Shown here piece by piece: positions 53,484-64,000 of a stretch of 64,000 bases of DNA; position 1 is the first letter of the stretch; every line of letters begins with the position of its first letter. Origin of the DNA: Asterella californica (Eukaryota > Streptophyta > Marchantiopsida > Marchantiales > Aytoniaceae); assembly GCA_036924285.1 (NCBI GenBank), contig JAYKYS010000010.1:9362001-9426000 (forward strand). The letters are read 5' to 3'. Both the position numbers and the translations under genes were made by a program. A model generated the notes under the pieces. It was given only the letters and a program-made list of their open reading frames with translations, was not told the origin of the DNA and did no database searches.

Positions 53484-53680
53484 ATACCTTTCTCGGCCTT
53501 TTGGCTAAGATCAAGTGTAGTATCTGTTCTTATCGGTTTAATATCTGATACGAGGGTCATCGACCCTCACGATATTAATCTTATTTCTTTCACGGGTGCG
53601 AGTCCAGACGGATAGCTTGCTATTTCGGACTCGTCAGTGTCGCCTTGGTATTGCACTATCTCCTAGGCCGGCGCATCCCA
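53484..53680 (+). ncRNA. U2: U2 spliceosomal snRNA
   Basis: U2 snRNA pairs with the intron branch point. It starts ATACCTTTCTCGGCCTTTTG at 53484. The branch-point recognition sequence GTAGTA lies at 53517-53522, followed by stem-loop IIa/b sequence (tcttatcggtttaatatctgatac) and stem IIb gagggtcatcgaccctc. The expected Sm site is represented by ttatttctttc, interrupted by a C relative to the usual run of T. Stem-loop III (ggatagcttgctatttc) and stem-loop IV (ttggtattgcactatctcctaggcc) complete it at about 53680, near the usual 196 nt. The conserved 5' half suggests a real gene. The altered Sm site and weak promoter leave open a divergent variant or young pseudogene. Confidence 0.88.
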
Positions 53681-54442
53681 TCCTCCTTCACAGGGAGACC
53701 CAAACAAATACAAACAGAACGCGGAGCCTGAAGGTGGAGGCTGTTTGCCATAGTGTTGCTCTGATCGCATGAGCGGGCTTGGGATCCGTGTCTTCGAATT
53801 GTCAAGAAATCTGAAGCGCTGCATTCGCGCTCGAGGAAACATCGTAGTTTTCACTGCTTGAAGTTCCAATTACCTTCTCGCCTTGATCTGTGCGCAAGCT
53901 TCGCTGCTTGTACAGTCGTACAGACGCAAAGCCAATTCACTGTTGCTGACAATTCAAAGGTCTAATCTTTGGTGGAGACCACTGAAGTGGCAGGCTCTAT
54001 CACGAACACCACTCTCATGAATGAATCGTGATCGGAGTGATCATGGTATATCCTTTGTCGTTGATTGCACTGGATTTACCAACGTGAGCGTTCTGTCTTA
54101 TCGTGCTTCATATGGGAGGTGCTGCATTCTCGTCAGAACAATGGATGTGCAGCATCAACACCTTTCAGTCTTATTTCACTGGAAGCGCTTATCGATTACC
54201 GCATGTAGCCCACCACCCATGTGGTGTTCAGTCTAACTATTACTGGTCGGTTTAATACTTGTCGGTATCCGCTATTCTAGAATCGAGGATACATAATAGA
54301 GTAGAATGTAAGTTGAATGAATGTCTACCGGGTTATGTTATGTGTGTTCGTGAATGCAAGTAAACATCGATTCTATAATCGATGTTTGTTTCCGTTGTTA
54401 TATTTTCTCTCTTATGCGACATCTTATCCTGAATAGGTGCGA
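53681..54442. other. spacer after U2
   Basis: No gene seen. A perfect 11-bp hairpin (54362-54372 with 54377-54387, loop ctat) lies 55 bp before the small exon-like ORF at 54443. Confidence 0.5.
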
Positions 54443-54694
54443 ATGGCGAGAACAAAGAATACCGCAAGGCTTGTGAGGAGTTTCAGTGACAAAAAAAAAG
54501 AAATAGCTAAGGAAGACCGGGTCGAGACCGAGGGTCCTAGTGGAAAAGACGTAAGAATTTCGGTGTCTTGAAAATTTGGCAATGTTACATGCTATGCGGG
54601 TATAAAGTTAACCATTAAAACTGGGCAGAAAATAATAATCTCTTCTTTATTGCAGGAACCAAATACAGCGATAGGCATTACTAGGAATGTTGAG
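54443..54694 (+). CDS. two small exon-like pieces, possible gene 5' end
   Basis: ATG 54443 opens 36 codons (MARTKNTARLVRSFSDKKK, basic) ending in-frame at GAC/GTAAGA (54550). After an AT-rich, intron-like 105 bp ending tctttattgcag, a 39-nt in-frame stretch (EPNTAIGITRNVE, 54656-54694) ends at GAG/GTGCGT. Splice signals and phase agree, so this may be exons 1 and 2 of a gene. Downstream to 55100 there are open pieces (for example 54956-55105) and possible AG/GT signals at 54953, but I could not assemble a protein. Family unknown. Confidence 0.4.
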
Positions 54695-55459
54695 GTGCGT
54701 CCAAACACAAAACTTGACTGGCATGTTGAGATGGACCAATAGACCACGATGAATTCATCGACTCAACTGAACTGATTTTGATCTTGAGGAGAAACGCCAG
54801 AGCAGTGACATAGTGGGAGCAAATGAGGATAGTCATATCGGCAAAAGTGTACAGAGAACGGAGGTTCAGACAATGTATTGATAGTGGTGGAAGATTGGCA
54901 CCACTTGAACATTACTTTTTACAACTTGAACGTTGGACAGTTTGTGCGTGCAGGTATGCAGCCACCCTTGAAGAAGAGGGAAGGATCAGCTCTCTCATTT
55001 GGCTTCAACACAGCTATGTCTAAAACTGCCGCTGATCTTTGTTCGTCGATAAACACAGCTGTTGTGATTGGTAGCTTCGGGGACAACAAGATCATAGTCC
55101 TTTGACATAATGAAGGGTGGTACGCTTTTGCATGCGATAACGAGACAAGACGTGTGGGAGAAGAAAGAAGTCCCATACGGAGATGAGAAAACAACAAGGT
55201 CAACAAGAGACGTCGAGAACCAGCAATCAACAGTGAGCAAAAGAAAAAGGTAAGAGAAATTGGAAGAAGTTAGTAAGCCGTATGGAGAGAGCAAAATAAA
55301 CTTGAGAATACAACAAGTGAAGAAAATATAGCAGAAGAAATCAGCAAGGAGCCGGGAGAACAAACCGACGGGGACAAAGTGAAGACTAAGCCAGCAACTA
55401 TATCTCGATCTCGTGGAAGAGCACAAAAGAAGTCGAAAGTGGACGAAGAATCTTACGAC

Positions 55460-57530
55460 TCACGATTGGGAGACGTTTGCTCGTGCTTTGATGGGTGAGT
55501 ACTTCTTTGAGGATTCTGATCCTGTCACCAAGAAGTCATTCTTGGAGTGAGTTGAGCAACCGAGGAAAGATTTACAAGCTACAGAGTTGCTCAGGGAGTT
55601 CGAGAAACAGTTTTCACGGCTGACTAGGATGGAGAAGTTGACGCTGCAGTCCAACAAGACAGAGTTATTTCTTGGGGCTGCAGATGAGAAGTTGCAAGAG
55701 AAGCTAGAGGTACTTCTGGAAGATCGGGAGGAAGACGATGGCTTGACCAGTAGTTGGAAGAAGGTTGAGGAAGCTGTTGGTCTACTTACCAAGAGGGAGC
55801 GAAGACGAGAGAAGGTTCCTGTTAGGAGACTGGCACCAACACCGACTGCTGTAACATCTGTTCTTGTAGTCCGACCAGTGGTTTCTGTTGCTAGACAAGT
55901 ACTATCAGTTGCTCCAGCTATTCCAGTTGTCCAAGCACCTGTAGTATCTCCGAAGAAGGATGATTCAAACTTTGAGGAGATCTTGCGTGGAATGCGAGAT
56001 CTGCAGATCAAGGTCATAAGATTGGAAGAGAAGAGGTCTACAAGCGGACGAAAATCGGTTGAGAAGCAAGGCTGGATCCAGCGGTGTATCTGGTGCGATG
56101 GTACTGATCATCCACGCAGAGATTGCAAGGAGTTCACCGATATTTTACAACAAGGGTGATTTTTGGAAGGATGAGAAGGTAGCATTGCGAGATACCGATA
56201 CACTTCTTCAGACCAACTTTGGTAGAGGAGGGATGAAAAAGTTGGTTGAGGACCACCTATCAGCGCAAGCAGTTGCAATTGTCGAAGCTGGAACCTATGG
56301 CACAAGGGTTGAGGATTAAGATGAGAGGAATTTTAACGAGCATGTTGAGCCAAGTGGACTGTGATCATCTGCTATCTCCACGAAACAGAAAAGAAAGATG
56401 ACACGTGAGACATTGTTGAGGACAGCTGCTACAATCAAAAGGGATACTAGATGAGAGGATCCGATAGAAGCTCTATCGGTACATGCTTACATCACCAAGA
56501 ATCAACACAAAGCGTTGTTGAAAGAGAAGAGAAGGCGAGATTTAGAGCATGTAGGAGAAGGAACTTCTTCAAAGAGACAGACTCGAGGAGAGAAAGTTCG
56601 TCAAGAGCTTCGAGATGCAGGAGCTCAAGATCTACCGATGGACGATGCTCCTTCTCCATCGAAAGAGAGAGCGAAGGAGTTTCAGAAGGAGAAGGATAAA
56701 CCGGCTGCATACAAACTACAGTCAGACATCGAGGGCTTCAACAAACTTGAAGGGAGTCTTAGAAGATCGCATTCTAAATGCGAAGATGGAGTTTATTTTG
56801 AGGGAAGTTTTGGGCATTGCTAAGCGTGAGTTTCATGATGTCATCATCGACATCATCAAACGGAAGCGACAGATTACGGATGAGACTGATTTATCACATG
56901 CCTTGGATACTAGGATGTCTGTGGATGAGGAGAGGAAGTTTGCAAAATGCAGTGTTTATTCTTCAGAGGAAGAAAGATATCGAAGGAGCAGGGTACATTT
57001 TGAAGATGAAGAGGAGGATGAGAAACAAAGCTCAAGTCATTATAGTCATAATCACTGGGCTCGAGCTACAACGGAGACGTTGGTAAGGATCGGAGACTTG
57101 GATGAGCCAATGGTTGCTCTGATCGATCATGGATCAGAGCAACCATGTTGAAGGAGCTGTACAAGAGGAAGAAGTGGCTGATCGACACAGAGCATGGGTG
57201 GGTCATAAGAGCAGCCAACAACACAAGAAGAGACTTGTATGGAGCTTGTCCAAACATCGGAGTGCGCATAGGTGATGTTGCTATCGAGCAAAACTTTTTT
57301 GTTCAAGAAGCAACATCTTACCCGCTCATTCTTGGTCAACCTTTCATCATAGCAACTCGGATGAAGACAAAGGTACTAGACGACGGATCTGCTCATGCTA
57401 GGATCTGAAGTCAAGATAGGAAGAGAGCGGTACAATTCTTGACTGTATCGTCTAATCACGAGCGCAATCGAGACCGTCTGAGAGAAAAACCACTTCCAAG
57501 GGTGAGTGAAGAGTTCAAGGATTTTTGTTG
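55460..57530 (+). pseudogene. gag: R gag and protease, frameshifted
   Basis: The capsid region (WETFARALMGEYF, LTLQSNKTELFLGAADEKL) is open at 55587-56159. It includes a zinc knuckle CIWCDGTDHPRRDC (C-x2-C-x4-H-x4-C) at about 56090. A frameshift near 56160 leads through KGDFWKDEKVALRDTDTLL, an Arg/Glu-rich linker and ILREVLGIAKREFHDVIIDI. The protease core ALIDHGSE at about 57120 is followed by loss of the next residues (frame jump), then WLIDTEHGWVIRAANN and PLILGQPFIIATRM. A TGA at 57406 and the stop at 57531 end the zero frame. It matches E3 closely in order and spacing. Confidence 0.85.
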
Positions 57531-60500
57531 AGTATCACTATAGAGCGGGATTGTGGTGGTGCGCAGGAGAAGATACTCTCGCTTGATGGAGATAATGCCT
57601 TTTGTACAGGGTTTGTTGGGTTTTCAGAGTGTGGGATTGCTATTTACAAGAAGGTAGAAGAGCTGAGGAGAAAAGAACAAAAACATTTGCGTGATGTTGA
57701 GTTGATAATGAAAGAGTTGGGTGAGCTAGAAAGGGATGAATGGACTTCTTGTGTTTATGAAGAGGATGGGTTGGAGGATCCTTTGCGAGAGATCATGTCT
57801 ATTGGATGGGAGGATATGGATAAGGTTGTGCAGATTCATTCAAGGGAAGTCTATTCAGTGATCGAGTCATTCCGCACACCTGAGGTTCGAGTTGAGACGA
57901 AGTACAAGACAATGGACAAGAAGATAAAGTCAGTTGCTGGTCCTTTGTCGGATGATACTAACCAACAGATGGATCGAGCTTCAAGGGAGAAGAGTTTGAG
58001 AGATCCTGCAATGATAAGACACAAGTTCACGGAGAAGACCCTTGAAGAGTTGAAGACTGGATCTGACGGGTCTCTTCTACCAAAAGAGAGGATGTGCTTC
58101 AAGGAGATGCTTTCACGACATGGGAAAGCATTTGCCTTTGAACCACATGAGATTGGGTGTGTAGACTCATACTTTGTTACCCCGATGGTTATCTTCACGG
58201 TACCGCATGTGCCATGGAACCTGAGACCAATTCTAGTACCGCGGGCTCACTTGCTTAAACTAGTGGAGTTGCTGAAGGAGAAGATGTGGATGAAGATTTT
58301 GGAGCTGTCGTTTGCATCATATTTGAGCATATAGTTTACAGTGCCTAAGAAGAATGGATCGCTGAGATTCATCCAAGATATGCAACCGGTGAACGCAATA
58401 ACAATCAGAAATGCTTGGGTCGGATCGAATGTGGATGAGTTTGCTAAAGCGTTTGCAGGAAGAGCAATTTACTCAATGAGAGATGTTTACTCAGGGTATG
58501 ATCAGTTTCAACTAGCGGAGGAGAGTGAAGCTTCACGACAATGAGGACACCTTCGGGGTTGGTTAGGATGTGTATCTTACCACAAGGAGCTACCAACTCG
58601 GTAGCACACATGATGAATGGGATGAATCGAGTTCTAAGGGATTTCATCCTTGAGGACGATGTCATTCTTGGATGACATCCCCATCAAAGGATGTGTAGAG
58701 GATGGGAAGGATGAAGCATTAGATCAGAGGGGGTGTCAGCGACATGTCATGGATCACATAGCAGACTGATGCGGTGCGGAAGCTGAAGTCTTTACTATCA
58801 TCTCTTCCAGTTTTGGGAAGGATTGATTACAAGGGTGCCAAGCCGGTGGTTCTTACTGTAGATATAAGTCCGGTTGCAATCGGATGGGCAGTAGGACATG
58901 ATGATGAGGATGGAGACAACTTTGCGGTTAGGTTTGGAGCGAAGGTGTTAAGTGATCGACAACGTGCTTACCCGCAAGTGAAGAGAGAACTGTGAGGTAT
59001 TGTTTCAGCCATGAAAACTGAGAAAGAGTATTTGATTGGAGCAGTAGTGGTGGTTGAAACTGATTGCTTGCCGTTGTTAGGGATGATCATGAATTGTTCA
59101 ACGCATGATATTGCGATGTTATGATGGATCACATATATCAAGTCGTTGAACTCAGAGTTTAGATATATTGCAGGGAAGGATAATCCGATGACGGATATGT
59201 TATCTCGAGCTCGATATGATGGAGAGGATGAGATGGTTGAAGACATTGACGACGTGGGTGTAGAGTTCTATTCGATTGCAAAGACAGTAAGGGAAGATGA
59301 GTTATTTGTTGAATGTATGATGGTGATTTTCTTGATATCGAGAGGTACCTTAGTACGATGACTAAGCAGACAGGTTGGACGGATGAGAGGTTTCGGAGAG
59401 TTCGAAGGAAGACCTACAACTTCATATTGCAGGATGGGTTTCTTTGGAAGCAACTGAAGCAAAAAGGTGAGATACCGCTACGAGTGATTTGCGACAAAGA
59501 AGATCAGCAGAAGTTACTCAAGGCATTTCATGAGAGTCTTTGGGCTGGACATCAAGGGATTTGGGTCACTTTTACGAAGATGAAAGAGCGGTATTGATGG
59601 AAAAACATGTACAAAGATAACGTATCTTTTATGGAGCCTTGTTTGACATGTCAGATGTACTCGAACATCCGACATCGAGATGGATTACATCCGACTTTTC
59701 CGTTGACAATCCACTTCAAGTGGGTTGTAGACTTGGTGATTGTGCCAGTTGGGTTGTGGCAGATGAGATACTTGGTACTTGCTAGAGAAGATCTTTCAAA
59801 TCAAGTTGAGGGTAGGGCGCTTCGGACAAAGACAACGGAAAAGATATGTAGATTTCTCTTGGAAGAGGTTGTTTGTCGATATGGATGTGTGAGAAAGATC
59901 ACTGCAGATCGGAGAGAGTTAGATGCAAATGAGGCTCGTGAATTCTTTGCAAGGTGTGGGGTGAGGTTGTCATTGACAATTGCATACAACCCCGAAGAGA
60001 ATGCCAAGAGTGAACGCGGTCATCGGTCCATTGTGAAGGCTTTGATGAAGGCCTACAACGGGAAGATGCGGGAGTGACCTCGACTCTTACTATTTGCGTT
60101 ATGGATAGATCGAATGACGCACAGCTCGGTGACAGGTTACATGCCAGTGAAACTTATCACAGGTCAGAAACCTATCATGCCGATTGAAGAACATGTTCTG
60201 ACATGGAGTGTGTTACCTTGGGAAGACAATCTGACTAGGGAAGAGCTTCTTGCTATTCGAATTAGGCAGTTAGAGAGAAGACTTGAGAATATCCAAGCTG
60301 CTTTGGATAGGCTACGAGAAGCACGGTTGAAGAACAAGGTCAGATTTGATCAGCGACATCGTTTAAGACCTAGGGAAATCAAGGAAGGTGATTGGGTGTT
60401 AGTCTATGACAACAGTCTAGCCAACCAGCATAGTGCACTCCAGAAGTTTTCTAGACGATGGTTTGTCCGTATATGATGAAGAAAGTTCATGACAATGCAA

Positions 60501-60682
60501 CTTACGCTCTGCAAGAGTTGGACGGAACAAGCTTGAAGGTACCAGTGGCAGGTAAACGTGTCAAGATTTTCAAAAAGAGAGATGAAGAGGTCGATCTAGC
60601 AAATATCTTGACGAAGTTTCAGTTTGAGGATGAGGATTATGCAGAAGACCTTGAAGATGAGGTTGGCTACGATGGGAAGTAG
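57531..60682 (+). pseudogene. pol: R pol: RT, RNase H, integrase, multiply broken
   Basis: The pol frame (-1 relative to gag) opens SITIERDCGGAQEKILSL. RT pieces include HGKAFAFEPHEIGCVDS, IQDMQPVNAITIRN and LPQGATNS. The catalytic FLDD survives in frame-shifted sequence near 58660, but about 200 bp after it are lost, so RT runs into RNase H (VLTVDISPVAIGWAV) near 58770. Integrase has HESLWAGH...CLTCQMY, Asp in VVDLVIV, TADRREL (Gly of the usual DRGE changed to Arg) and Glu in KSERGH. C-terminal GDWVLVYDNSL and GKRVKIF follow. TGA or TAG codons occur at 58333, 58996, 59122, 59596 and 60076, with frameshifts near 58540 and 60475. Confidence 0.9.
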
Positions 60683-60770
60683 GATGATATGACGAGGTGC
60701 GTACCGGTCCACTCCTTGGTTGGTAATCTCTAGTGCATATCGGAGGATGCACAAGTTTAGAGGGGGTGGA

Positions 60771-62442
60771 TGTCGTATCGTGGACCGGCTCTTACCTGAA
60801 ATTCTTCGATGCTTCGGTCGCTCCAAAGACACTAATGAGAAAGCAAGCTAGGCCTCAGCTTACGAGCTTTTGGCACAACTTCGGACCTTCTCTTTCATTG
60901 AATCAATGGGTAGAGCTCGTTGTCAACTTTTCATAGGCACCTTATTTACTTCGTTTGGACGTCTAGTGCAGAAGTTATGGGACTCGAAAGAAGGAAAAAT
61001 CAAGCTAGGCCTTAGTTTACTTGCTGACTGGGTATTTGTGGCTCTAAGCGCTATACTGAGGACGCAAGGGGTCTGCTTCCTCATTATTGAAGAGAACTTG
61101 TACGTACAGAGACTGACGTAAGGGGGTAGCTTGTTTCTACGGTGGACGTTTTGGAGAACTGGAAAGTCCAATACACACGCGCAAGGTGTAATTGGGTTCA
61201 GATCTGTGCAGGCTACGTGTGGGTTAAGACGGTTCTTGAAGAGACGGATCGACGGATGTGTTCTGGGATAAATTGAGACGTAGAGAGGAGATTTTATGAG
61301 CTTCAGTGATCTGTGAAGGAGAGTTGGACCGTTCGAGCCGTTCCGGATTCCAAACTTGCTGTCCTTGGATCCATCGCGATCAGAGCAACGAGTTCTTCAG
61401 GAAATTGAAGACGATACCCTGTTTCATCAGACAGTTTGGAAGTTCTGGGTGAAATTGGCTCGCAAGGAAGCGCTTGCGTCAAGTTTTCATCGTCTGCGAC
61501 CTGAGATTGGATTGCTTTCGCGATCGGTGAGCCAAGCTTTTCGTTCTTGGTGCCTACGCGACCAGAGAGTCTTCATCTACGCATAGGAGAAGACAGTACG
61601 TGGATTAGATTATTGGTTTGGGTGAGGTGAGCGAGTTTGAGCCGCAGGAGTTCATTTACGTCAGTTTTTTGTAACTTGCGATCAAATTTCTTGCGTGGTT
61701 TTACAAGGGGAACTCCAAACGGCTTGTTTGGAGTCTCGTTGGGTTCATGATAGCTAGATCTACCTGCCAGAGAAGACAAATATCAGATCAAGCGATTCGT
61801 TTGAACGGTGTGTGCGGTTTTAAGCCGTAGGGAGGAGTTTTTGAAGGTTCAGTCACATGCGACTGAAAACCGGTGATATCTCGGCTGTCGGGAGTTGGAT
61901 CTGATAGTCCTTGAGGTCAATAGAGTCAGGGAAGAAGACCCTATCGACATCTGAAGACCGTTTGGCAAAAAGAGAAAGTTCTCAGATAGGTGTTTTTTCG
62001 ATTTCTTTGCTATGGGTTTTGCCCTTTTGAGTTTGTTAGAGATCTAGTTGGATATATACAGCTTGCGGTAGCTAGCTTTGACTAAGAGCTTGTACATGGA
62101 TGTGGTTTGGACTTGGGTTTCAATCGTGTGATACTGGTGCAGCTCTGTTTGTTAGGGAAGTCTATCTTACTTTGAGCAACGCTTCGGTGGTTTTGGGTCA
62201 GGATTGAGATTCAGGGGTTCGCTTTAAGGGCTTTGAAGCAGATTACAGACCGCTTTGGTCTGTCTATCAGTTTTGTGTTCTTAGGAAAAAAGAACCGGCA
62301 GTGTACATACATTGGAGTTGATATATATTGCAGCATTCCTTTTCATGGTTGTTTTTTTCTGCCTTGTCTTTGTTCAGCACACATCATCTCCACAGCCAGG
62401 AACCTCACGTTTTCTTGGACATCCTTCACGCAATATCCTACA
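60771..62442 (+). mobile_element. 3' LTR of element R
   Basis: TGTCGTATCGTGGACC at 60771 to ATATCCTACA at 62442, about 1672 bp. It matches the R1 LTR at 21538-23311 but has a single copy of the 157-bp unit and an extra stretch near 61920-62100. Confidence 0.8.
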
Positions 62443-62743
62443 CGATAACGTGGTTGGTACGCCTGCGATCGTAGTTACTGTCTTCTCAGAAGACATCCCT
62501 GTTCCGACTTCCAGCTTCCAGCTTCCGTCTTTCGGAAGACACTATCCAGAAGACGTCTTCTCGGAAGATGTCCAACTTCCGGTCTTCGGAAGAAGTCTAC
62601 TTCTCTTCACAAAGTCCCTTAAGATCATCTTCTTGTTAATAAAGGCGCAATCTTAAGTAATAAGGTTACTTCAATCATATAGACACGTCATTAACTTAAA
62701 ATTTTCAAAAAAATCTCAAACCTTGCAAATTGTGGGCACCACA
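62443..62743 (-). mobile_element. family G LTR fragment
   Basis: The minus strand starts TGTGGTGCCCAC at 62743 and contains the same opening 130 bp as 2700 and 14810 (cttaagatcatctt and its partners), followed by GAAGAC-rich sequence. It is cut off at the R LTR boundary, so only the first 300 bp of the LTR remain. Confidence 0.75.
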
Positions 62744-62747
62744 CTTC

Positions 62748-62825
62748 TTATCTTTCCACATGGGTTTATTCCTTTAAAGTCAACAACTTCTAGAAAGATT
62801 TTAGAATATTCTTAAGGAATCCACA
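62748..62825 (-). mobile_element. short fragment of an E1/E2-family LTR
   Basis: About 75 bp (catgggtttattcctttaaag to tattcttaaggaatc) match the LTR interior at 25531-25605 and 41925-42000 with several substitutions. Both ends are truncated. Confidence 0.7.
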
Positions 62826-62834
62826 CAACCAATC

Positions 62835-64000
62835 TCTCAAGCTGAGAAAGAAAATGCTTTACCATGGCTAACTATCATCTGCTCAAAAGTTCGTTTCTCC
62901 ACTTCAGTCAAGAAGCCACCCTCTCCTATCTGGAGCTGCTCGAGTGTCTCTTGAGTAAACTTGTGTCTTATTTGTTTGGGATCTCTCAGTACAGGCTCAG
63001 TGCGCTAACTCCATCTGCTGTTGTGAATCAACAAGTAACTGGGTCGCCACTAGTTTCACCTTCTTTGCTACAATTTTGTATTTGGTGTGAACCTCTCCTT
63101 CTTCACGAGAGCCACACTAGCAGATTGCATCCTTCCATCCACTCTCCAGTCTCGGATGAGGACGAGATTGTAAGCACGAGACAACCTCCTCATAGACTTT
63201 ACGAGAGTGGATGAGGATCACCACCCTTCCTCCCATCTGCTCCATCAACCTATCTACTTCATCCAGCCAACGAACAAAAGACTGTATACCTACAAACTTC
63301 TCGTAAAAATCAGAAATCATCTCACCTTCCTTCAGAACTCCTGTACAGTGCAGATTTTCTGCATATTTTTCCATCTGCCTTCTACTCTTCTCAGTCAGAT
63401 CTTCTACTCGCGTGAACTCACTCCAATCATCAAAACTGAAAGTCATCAAACCAGATTTCCAACTATGTGCAGTATAACTATTTTCTGAATCTTGAGCAAC
63501 CTCTTCGTCAACCTCCTGTGATCCCACAGGCTGCTCAAGCGAGATCATAGTAGTAGTAGATCCATCACTCTTGTTATCTCGTCCTACAAGAGTGGTTTCT
63601 GAAAATCCTTACTCCTACAGATAGGAGAATCTCTTAAAGTCTGTCGATTTCATTCGTGATTCGTACGAACAGTCAGAAACTACACAGAACGTCTATCATC
63701 TGGACTGCGGATCCTAGCATAGTGAGACCCGTCATCCATCACCTTGGTCTCCATTCTAACTGCAGTGATATAAGGCTGACCAAGAATCACAGGATATGAC
63801 GCTGAAGATTGCACGAAGAAGTGCTGATCTACCTCCACATCACCTAGCTTCACCTTTACGTTAGGACTTGCGCCGTATAACTCACCCTTCTGGTTGTTTG
63901 CAGCTCGTAGCACCCAACCATAGTTCAGTTCGATAGACCAGTAACCTCTCTCGTACACCTCCCGTGACATGATGTTGATCTCAAACCGTGATCAACTAAC
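62835..64000 (-). pseudogene. E5: gag-protease and start of RT of an E3-like element, runs off the window
   Basis: Reading the minus strand from the window edge, protease sequence begins with VDHG and a 1-bp loss (GGTTTGAG), then VYERGYWSIELNYGWVLRAANN and VILGQPYITAVRMETKV to 63680. The next frame (63548-63117) gives a linker with WSEFTRVEDLTEKSRRQMEKY and RVVILIHSRKVYEEVV, as between protease and RT in E3. From about 63010 to 62840, KQIRHKFTQETLEQLQ and HGKAF match the N-terminal RT region of E3 and R. The rest of pol is absent. The active site is again D-H-G. Upstream gag lies beyond 64000. Confidence 0.8.

Larger units (their letters stand above)
55430..62442 (+). mobile_element. R: degenerate Ty3/gypsy-type element with 3' LTR
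   Basis: Plus-strand relative of E3 with gag, protease, RT, RNase H and integrase in order, then a polypurine tract (agagggggtgga, about 60759-60770) and the 3' LTR. Many stops and frameshifts and a deletion in RT/RNase H show it is old. No 5' LTR is found upstream. R1 (21538-24177) carries the matching 5' LTR and gag start, but both contain the protease, so they are separate copies. Confidence 0.85.

Noticed and set aside
54362..54387. 11-bp hairpin as a terminator or miRNA
   Set aside because: Too short for a plant miRNA precursor and no associated gene end; noted only as a palindrome.
55460..56017. 185-codon minus-strand ORF
   Set aside because: Antisense of R gag, Ser/Thr-rich as expected for a shadow frame.
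21538..62442. R1 and R as two halves of one element split by the nest
   Set aside because: Both contain the protease and the start of pol, so they overlap and must be separate copies.
1..64000. Prokaryotic operons, phage or organelle insert
   Set aside because: No ribosome-binding patterns or bacterial genes; the tRNA, snRNAs and LTR elements are nuclear plant features. No plastid or mitochondrial genes seen.
1..64000. Assignment to a sex chromosome of a liverwort
   Set aside because: High repeat and low gene density would fit, but no sex-linked gene is visible, so there is no evidence.

Overview
The window is nuclear DNA of a land plant. The tRNA-Ser(AGA) at 167-248, a U1 snRNA gene at 50515 and a U2 snRNA gene at 53484 are plant-like, and almost everything else is Ty3/gypsy-type LTR retrotransposon sequence. 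From memory, the gag/pol and coiled-coil ORFs look most like repeats of the liverwort Marchantia. I could not verify this by search, so treat the genus as a guess.

Layout. 1-2699: tRNA-Ser, low-copy-looking DNA and an unrecognised ORF remnant. 2700-5830: GAAGAC-rich LTR and a broken ORF of family G (+). 5831 to about 12510: 5'-truncated Ty3 element E3 (-), with 3' LTR, pol and gag-protease. About 12510-17400: two copies of the family G coiled-coil ORF in inverted orientation. 17400-21537: a small ORF and a broken gene-like locus ending in an FCP1/NIF-type HAD phosphatase domain. 21538-24177: LTR, partial gag and protease of element R1 (+), related to E3. 24178-47292: a nest of elements. Old element E0 (-) is split by E1 (-, 25055-42358). 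E1 is itself split by a nearly intact, young E2 (+, 28187-36880) and by an LTR-like insertion (40251-41357). E0 also carries a solo LTR of the E3 family (43971-45252). 47300-54430: AT-rich then low-copy DNA with U1 and U2. 54443 to about 55400: small exon-like ORFs. About 55430-62442: degenerate element R (+) with its 3' LTR. 62443-64000: scrambled LTR fragments, then E5 (-), which runs off the window.

How the parts relate. E2 is the only element that looks recently active. Its LTRs differ at two positions by eye, it has a 4-bp target duplication and it keeps a 1610-codon gag-pol. Two extra ORFs precede gag-pol, one with its own CCHC knuckle, and both also exist in the older E1. E3, R1 and R share a DHG-type protease, and their pol lies in the -1 frame relative to gag-protease. 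U1 and U2 are the clearest candidate host genes besides the tRNA. The inverted coiled-coil copies could give a long foldback transcript.
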